Origin: Methylobacterium oryzihabitans
GTDB lineage: Bacteria > Pseudomonadota > Alphaproteobacteria > Rhizobiales > Beijerinckiaceae
Direction of reading: 5' to 3'
Length of the DNA: 64,000 nucleotides
Assembly: GCF_004004555.2 (NCBI RefSeq)
Contig: NZ_SACP01000005.1
Location: forward strand, 124,001-188,000
How positions within the stretch are numbered: the first letter of the stretch is position 1; each line of letters opens with the position of its first letter. Below are positions 59,874 to 64,000 of this stretch, piece by piece. A model generated the notes under the pieces. The model made no database searches. It saw only the letters and a program-made list of their open reading frames with translations, and had not been told where the DNA came from. The translations under genes were made by a program, and so were the position numbers.

Positions 59874-59969
59874 ACAGGCTTCGCAAACGTGGCTGCTACC
59901 GGAAAACGCCGCGACACAACAATAACCTAAGCGGACGAAGCGTTGGCCTGCCAACGCACGTCTGCTTGG
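59870..59969. repeat. Palindrome-ended intergenic repeat, inverse copy of the 22178-22283 element
   Basis: Read on the minus strand it starts CCAAGCAGACGTGCGTTGGC and continues with ACGCTTCGTCCGCTTAGG and TTGTTGTGTCGC, matching copy 1 over most of its length. It ends GCCTGTCTAG. It lies between gapR and the FecR-domain gene, next to the CTAGAGCA element. Confidence 0.8.
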
Positions 59970-59997
59970 GCCGCGGAGCCGCGCTCCGGCGTTGGGG

Positions 59998-60705
59998 TCA
60001 GCGCCCGCACAGGGCGGCGAAGGCGGTCGGCGTCGGCACCCCGCCGCCCTCGGAGAAGCGGGTCGGCGTGCACAGGCCCGGATTGGCGCCGCAATAGCCG
60101 TCGAAGCCGAAGCGCGCCGCGGTGTCCCGCGGGGCCGGGGAGAGGCCGCCGACGGTCACGACGACGACGGAGCCGGGCTGGTCGAGGGTGAGGCAGGCCT
60201 GCGGGCTCGCCTGGCGGGTGCAGACCCGGATCTCGCCCTCGACGAGGGTGATGACCGAGCGCGTGCCGGTGGTCCAGACGTCGAACACCGTTCCCCGGAC
60301 GCCGATCGTCGCGACCGGCGTCTTGATCTCGTAGGCCTTCTTGTCGAGGTCGCCGGTGACGAAGCGGTAGGTGCCCTTGAGGAGGTTGAGCGCCACCTTC
60401 CCGGCCGGCCGCTCCTCCGAATAGACGTACTGGTTGAGCGCGATGCGCGCGTTCGGCCCGATCGACAGGTTGGTCTGGTCGAGGAAGACGATCTTGGCGA
60501 GGCTGTCGGCCCCGGTCTGCACCGCCTCGTCCCGGAACACCGTGTCGCCCTCGGCGAGGCTGTTGCGCTGGGACTGCTTCAGGCGCGAGACGTCGTTCCG
60601 CACGAGCGTCGTCGCACCGATCTGCTGGGCCACCGCCGCGCCGGTTCCGCCGAGCGCGAGCCCGCCGGCCGACACGGCGAGACAGATCCGTCTGACGAGG
60701 CTCAT
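59998..60705 (-). CDS. FecR-domain exported protein
   Basis: The 235-residue protein has a signal peptide ('CLAVSAGGLALGGTGAAVAQQ', cleavage near residue 28) and then a FecR-like beta domain, with 'GADSLAKIVFLDQTNLSIGPNARIALNQYVY' in parts near 68-98 and 'TPVATIGVRGTVFDVWTT' near 128. Unlike true FecR it has no anti-sigma N-terminal domain and no sigma-factor gene beside it, so it is more likely a surface or periplasmic protein of the FecR-fold class. The last 60 residues carry four cysteines. The glycosyltransferase gene upstream on this strand ends 140 bases away. Confidence 0.83.
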   Translation of the reverse strand: MSLVRRICLAVSAGGLALGGTGAAVAQQIGATTLVRNDVSRLKQSQRNSLAEGDTVFRDEAVQTGADSLAKIVFLDQTNLSIGPNARIALNQYVYSEERPAGKVALNLLKGTYRFVTGDLDKKAYEIKTPVATIGVRGTVFDVWTTGTRSVITLVEGEIRVCTRQASPQACLTLDQPGSVVVVTVGGLSPAPRDTAARFGFDGYCGANPGLCTPTRFSEGGGVPTPTAFAALCGR

Positions 60706-60845
60706 CGCGACCCAGTCCCTCGAAGAAGAAGTCGCGCGATTGTAGACGCGGCGCCCGCGGCGGCAACGGGGCCGGGCGCTTTTCCCGGCCGTGTCGCAAA
60801 TTGACGGCAGTCGCGCGATCCTCGAAGTCTCCCCCCGGCCGAGGG

Positions 60846-62825
60846 CTACCGGGCCCCGGCGGCGGCCGGAGGGCCGCTCGGGTAGAGATCGCGCGGATCG
60901 GCGCCGATCTGACGCCGGAGGGTCGCGATCGCCTCCGGCGGCAGCGCCTCGATCCAGGCCCGGAAGCGGGCGTGGTCGGGCCGGTCCCGGGCGCCGGCGG
61001 GCGGCGTCTCGCCGAGGGCCTCGTAGGAGGCCGCGTAGGTCGCGACGCGGTTGACGCTCGCCGACCGGCTGCGGCCGAGGGCGAGACCGCTCGCCTTGAC
61101 GCCGAGCAGGAACACCCGGTCGCCGATCTCGGACAGCGGCGGGGGCACCAGCGCCCAGTGGCCGAGGAGGTGGAAGGCCGCCGGAAGGAAGAGGTAGCCG
61201 CTGGCGTCGACGAAGCCGTCCGCCTCCTCGTCGGGCAGCGGCATGACCGTCAGGTCGGGGCGCCGGAGCCGGCGGGGAGCCGCGACGACGCCGCAATCCT
61301 CGAACCCGACGCGCAACGCCGCCAGAAGGCAGTTCTCGACGTGGTCCGGCTCGTACCAGCACCCGGCATCGAGGACGCAGATCGCCGTGTAGCCCCGGGC
61401 GGCCGCGAGCAGGCCCCCGGCCGCCAGGGCCGCGCGGCCCTCGCTGCCGCCCTCGCCGCCGCCCTCGCCGCCGCCCTCGCCGCCGAGGCGGACGTGGTCG
61501 GCGACGAGCCCGTCCAGGCCCTCCTGCGGCGGGCCGGTCGCGATCAGGAGATGGTCCGCCGCCACGGTCTGCCGCGCCACCGACTCGATGCAGCGCCGCA
61601 GCGTCCCGGCCTCCTCCGGCCCGTAGGCCGTCACCACGGCGATGCGCGGGGCGCCGTCCCTCAGCGTCGCGGTCCAGAGCGAGCCGCGCTCCCGCAGCCG
61701 GTCTCGGGCATGGTCGCGGTTGGCGCCGATGCGCTCGCGGGTCGGCGGATCGAGGTCCCGGCGCGCCAGCAGGATCGCGCAAGCGACGAGGCAGTCCATG
61801 GGCCGGCCGGCCCAGTAGGCGTTGACCGCGAACTCGTCGACGAGCCCGACGGCGTGGATCCAGGGCTGGAGGAACAGCCCCGCCTCCGGCGGCGGGCGCC
61901 CGAGCCCGCGTCCCGCGGCGGCGAGGCCGCGGGCCCATTCGCCGCGCTGCCGGCAGATCAGGGCCGCGGCGTGCAGCGCCTCGACGCGCTCCGGCACGGT
62001 CGCGCTCGCGCGGTCGAGCACCGACAGCACCGCCTCCGTCGGGGCCCCCTGCCCTGCCATCAGCTTGCCGGCGTTGAGCAGGCTCTCGAACACCTCCTGG
62101 TCCCAGAAGCCGAGGCCGGCCCGGTCGAGGTAGACCGCGACCGCCCGCTCGGGGCGTCCGGCATCGCGCAGGCTCTGGGCGAGGTAGAAGGTATAGCGGG
62201 CGCGCAGGAACGGATCGTCCTCGCCGGCCAGCGCCGCCTCGAGCAGAGCCGCATCCCGGGCGAACTTGTCGGCGTCGCGCGAGCGCGCGCCGTCGCCGCC
62301 GTAGACGACGTGCAGCCCCGTCGCCACGCCGTGCGACCGCGCGGAAGGCGGGATGTCGAGGAATTCGTGCAGGACCGAGCGGTAGCGGAAGGCGAGGCGG
62401 TTCGAGACGAGCTGCGGCCGGCGGTACACCGCGCCGCCGTGATGGATGTCGAGGTCGTAGACGTCCGCGGCCAGCCCGGCCTTGAAGGCCGCGGGGTCGA
62501 AGCCCGGCGCGACGGCGAGCCAGTCGTCGGCGTCGAGCACCAGCGCGTAGTCGATCGCCGGATCCTGCCGGAGCAGCGCGAGCGCGGCGCTGCGGTTGTG
62601 GGCGAAGTCCCGCCACGGCTGCCCGGTCACCGTGGCGGGAATCCCGTGGCGGGCGAAATAGGCCCGCACGATCTCCGGGGTTCCGTCCTGCGACCCGGTA
62701 TCGACCACGACGGCGCCGTCGAGGAGGGGCCGGGCGCTGTCGAGGCAGCGCTCCACGACATGCGCCTCGTCCCGGACGATCATGCAAAGGCCGATGGTCG
62801 GCACCGATCCGCTCCCCCGACACAT
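60846..62825 (-). CDS. Two-domain family 2 glycosyltransferase with TPR-like middle
   Basis: This 659-residue protein starts with a GT2 domain of the SunS-like type: 'TIGLCMIVRDEAHVVERCLDSA' in parts (residues 10-31), 'VVVDTGSQDGTPEI', and 'YALVLDADDWL' with the DxD motif near 96. A helical repeat region with TPR character spans about 200-340 ('ARYTFYLAQSLRDAGRPERAVAVYLDRA' region). A second GT2-like domain begins near 400 ('RIAVVTAYGPEEAGTLRRCIESVARQT' region), interrupted by a glycine/glutamate-rich loop near 455 encoded by 12-base tandem repeats. The start at 62825 is the first ATG before the domain. The acceptor is unknown. Confidence 0.85.
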   Translation of the reverse strand: MCRGSGSVPTIGLCMIVRDEAHVVERCLDSARPLLDGAVVVDTGSQDGTPEIVRAYFARHGIPATVTGQPWRDFAHNRSAALALLRQDPAIDYALVLDADDWLAVAPGFDPAAFKAGLAADVYDLDIHHGGAVYRRPQLVSNRLAFRYRSVLHEFLDIPPSARSHGVATGLHVVYGGDGARSRDADKFARDAALLEAALAGEDDPFLRARYTFYLAQSLRDAGRPERAVAVYLDRAGLGFWDQEVFESLLNAGKLMAGQGAPTEAVLSVLDRASATVPERVEALHAAALICRQRGEWARGLAAAGRGLGRPPPEAGLFLQPWIHAVGLVDEFAVNAYWAGRPMDCLVACAILLARRDLDPPTRERIGANRDHARDRLRERGSLWTATLRDGAPRIAVVTAYGPEEAGTLRRCIESVARQTVAADHLLIATGPPQEGLDGLVADHVRLGGEGGGEGGGEGGSEGRAALAAGGLLAAARGYTAICVLDAGCWYEPDHVENCLLAALRVGFEDCGVVAAPRRLRRPDLTVMPLPDEEADGFVDASGYLFLPAAFHLLGHWALVPPPLSEIGDRVFLLGVKASGLALGRSRSASVNRVATYAASYEALGETPPAGARDRPDHARFRAWIEALPPEAIATLRRQIGADPRDLYPSGPPAAAGAR

Positions 62826-63318
62826 CGCCGCTCGGCCCGGCGAAGCACGGCCGGTGACGATCGGCAAGAGGTCCCTCGCCTCGTCTTCCTGTCGCGGATC
62901 GGAATCCGCCCGCGCCCGGTCGCGGTGCCCGCGCACGCGGCACTCGTCTCGCCGCGGGCGCACCGGGCCATGACCATCCCCGTGCCGGATCGGATCGTTG
63001 GACACGGCGCGAGACGTCGCCGCGCCACAGTATTGTGCTCACCGAAATGCCGGCAAATGATCGTGGCGCCGGCACGGCTGCCTCGACGTGCGGCGGCGGA
63101 TTCGACTGACGAAGACCGGAGGTCATCGGGCGCAACCCGTGCCTCGACGCCACATCATCTGGGAGATCGTCGTGCCGACGACGGTCCCGGCTAGGCGCGA
63201 GACCCGGGAACGCCTAAGACACGACCTCGACCCACGCCGACAACAACACGAGGGCGGGGTCGGACGATTTCGACGTGCCGGCACGCCGGAGGCACGGGCG
63301 CGAGACGGGGCCGGGGGC
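62826..63318. other. 493-bp divergent intergenic region
   Basis: This gap lies between the divergent glycosyltransferase and glycine-rich protein genes. It is less GC-rich near 63030-63060 ('ACAGTATTGTGCTCACCG'). I see no RNA gene, clear promoter hexamers or convincing reading frame. Confidence 0.55.
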
Positions 63319-64000
63319 ATGGTTCAGCACAAGCGCGACGCGCTGCTCACAACGGTGTTCGTCGGCAGCGCCGTCTTCGCGCTCTTGCTGCAGGGCGTGC
63401 CGGCCCGGCCGGCGGGCCGAGCGGCGCGGGCGGGGCCGGCGGACGCGGCTACACCTACCCCACGGGCGACGGCCCCCTGGTCGAGAGCCCGGGCGGCGCG
63501 GGCGGCGTCGCCGGCACGAACGCGTCGCGCAACGGCGGCGACGGCGGCGACGCACCGGCCTCCTCGACGAGCGGCGCCGGCGGCGGCGGCGGTGGGGCCA
63601 GCGGCAACGACCCCAACGCCCCCCTGCCGATCGACAATGCGGGCACGCTGACCGGCGGCGACGGCGGCCGGGGCGGGCGGGCGATCAACTACGACACCGC
63701 GCGGCCCGAGAGCTTCCAGGGCGGCGGCGGCGGCGGGGCCGGCGGCGAGGGGGGGATCGCCACGCAGCCGGGCTTCAACCGGTCCGGCGGCCGCATCCAG
63801 GGCGGGGCCGGCGGCGCGGGCGGCGACGGGCAGGCGGCCGGCGGCGGCGGGGTCGGCGGCATCGGATTGTTCAACCCCGGGTTCGGCACCTTCACCAATG
63901 CCGGAGCGATCCTGGGCGGCACCGGCGGAGCCGGCGGCGGCACGGCGCGGGCGGATGGCGGCTCCGGCGGGGCCGGCGTCGTCCTGTCCAACACGAACCT
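63319..64000 (+). pseudogene. Glycine-rich surface protein, 5' part, with signal peptide and passenger in different frames (runs off right edge)
   Basis: From the ATG at 63319 the first 30 residues, 'MVQHKRDALLTTVFVGSAVF' and then 'ALLLQGVPA', look like a signal peptide. That frame then turns into Arg/Ala-rich sequence and stops at 63651. In the frame starting near 63411 the sequence reads 'GGPSGAGGAGGRGYTYPTGD', then long runs of GGxGG with 'PLPIDNAGTLTGGDGG', 'FNRSGGRIQGGAGG' and 'FTNAGAILGGTGGAGG' to the window end. This is the pattern of large repetitive autotransporter-like adhesins. The two parts would join if one frameshift were undone between 63395 and 63411, in a GC-rich stretch. It may be a true mutation or a sequence error. 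Confidence 0.6.

Noticed and set aside
59998..60705. FecR anti-sigma regulator of an iron-uptake system
   Set aside because: It lacks the N-terminal anti-sigma domain, has a cleavable signal peptide, and has no FecI-type sigma factor or receptor beside it.
61450..61487. Short tandem repeats that might suggest a CRISPR array
   Set aside because: The units are 12 bases, contiguous without spacers, and lie in frame inside a coding gene. No CRISPR repeat-spacer pattern or cas gene occurs anywhere in the window.
59998..63153. A 1051-residue open frame on the minus strand joining the FecR and glycosyltransferase region
   Set aside because: Only its last 235 residues (the FecR-domain protein) are real in this frame. 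The upstream part runs through the glycosyltransferase gene in a wrong frame and is Arg/Pro/Ala-rich.
1..64000. Prophage, insertion sequence or integrative element
   Set aside because: I looked for transposase, integrase, phage structural or conjugation genes and found none. The only mobile-looking sequences are short non-coding repeats.

Overview
The window looks like chromosomal DNA of a very GC-rich alphaproteobacterium of the order Hyphomicrobiales, most probably a Methylobacterium. The evidence is the ethylmalonyl-CoA pathway pair ecm/ccr, the hisS-hisZ-hisG block, a hemA-type 5-aminolevulinate synthase, an rpoH-rluD neighbourhood, a GapR-type nucleoid protein, and interspersed palindromic repeats of a kind common in this order. 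The genus is inferred from gene content and composition and was not tested. I see no prophage, integrase, transposase, CRISPR array or replication origin.

Layout. 1-1.3 kb: the end of a surface-polysaccharide locus (sugar epimerase and lipid-linked sugar transferase). 1.5-2.1 kb: a small ribbon-helix-helix/membrane protein pair. 2.2-6.5 kb: ethylmalonyl-CoA mutase divergent from crotonyl-CoA carboxylase/reductase, then leuD. 6.6-12.2 kb: cell wall, editing, repair and salvage functions (MltB-type transglycosylase, YbaK, GlcF, histidine phosphatase, NAD(P)HX dehydratase, deaminase). 12.3-18 kb: a cobalamin riboswitch in front of a TonB-dependent receptor and PepSY protein, followed by a patatin and small membrane proteins. 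18.2-29 kb: a three-domain acyl-ACP synthetase/acyltransferase, an isochorismatase-like hydrolase, an acid phosphatase, a LuxR-type and a LysR-type regulator, a BASS transporter and an O-antigen ligase. 29-36.5 kb: hisS-hisZ-hisG, a decayed toxin-antitoxin pair, hemA and murA.

36.5-45 kb: an MBL-GAF signalling protein, then the most system-like region. It has two divergent gene sets: crotonase, periplasmic binding protein and hotdog thioesterase on one side; 3-hydroxyacyl-CoA/carnitine-type dehydrogenase, BKACE-type beta-keto acid cleavage enzyme, a second binding protein and a DUF3237 protein on the other. Dehydrogenase, BKACE and thioesterase together match the logic of carnitine breakdown. 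The BKACE lacks one of the usual zinc-ligand histidines, so the substrate may be a different beta-hydroxy acid.

45-64 kb: rpoH, rluD, tRNA-Glu, a PspA-like/YiaA-like unit divergent from a TetR-panB-carbamoylase operon with three operator palindromes between them, nadK, several VOC and small proteins, a DUF882 hydrolase, a second deaminase, gapR, a FecR-domain protein, a glycosyltransferase, and the start of a glycine-rich surface protein that runs off the right edge and appears frame-disrupted. Four families of short palindromic repeats lie between genes, mostly at 3' ends.
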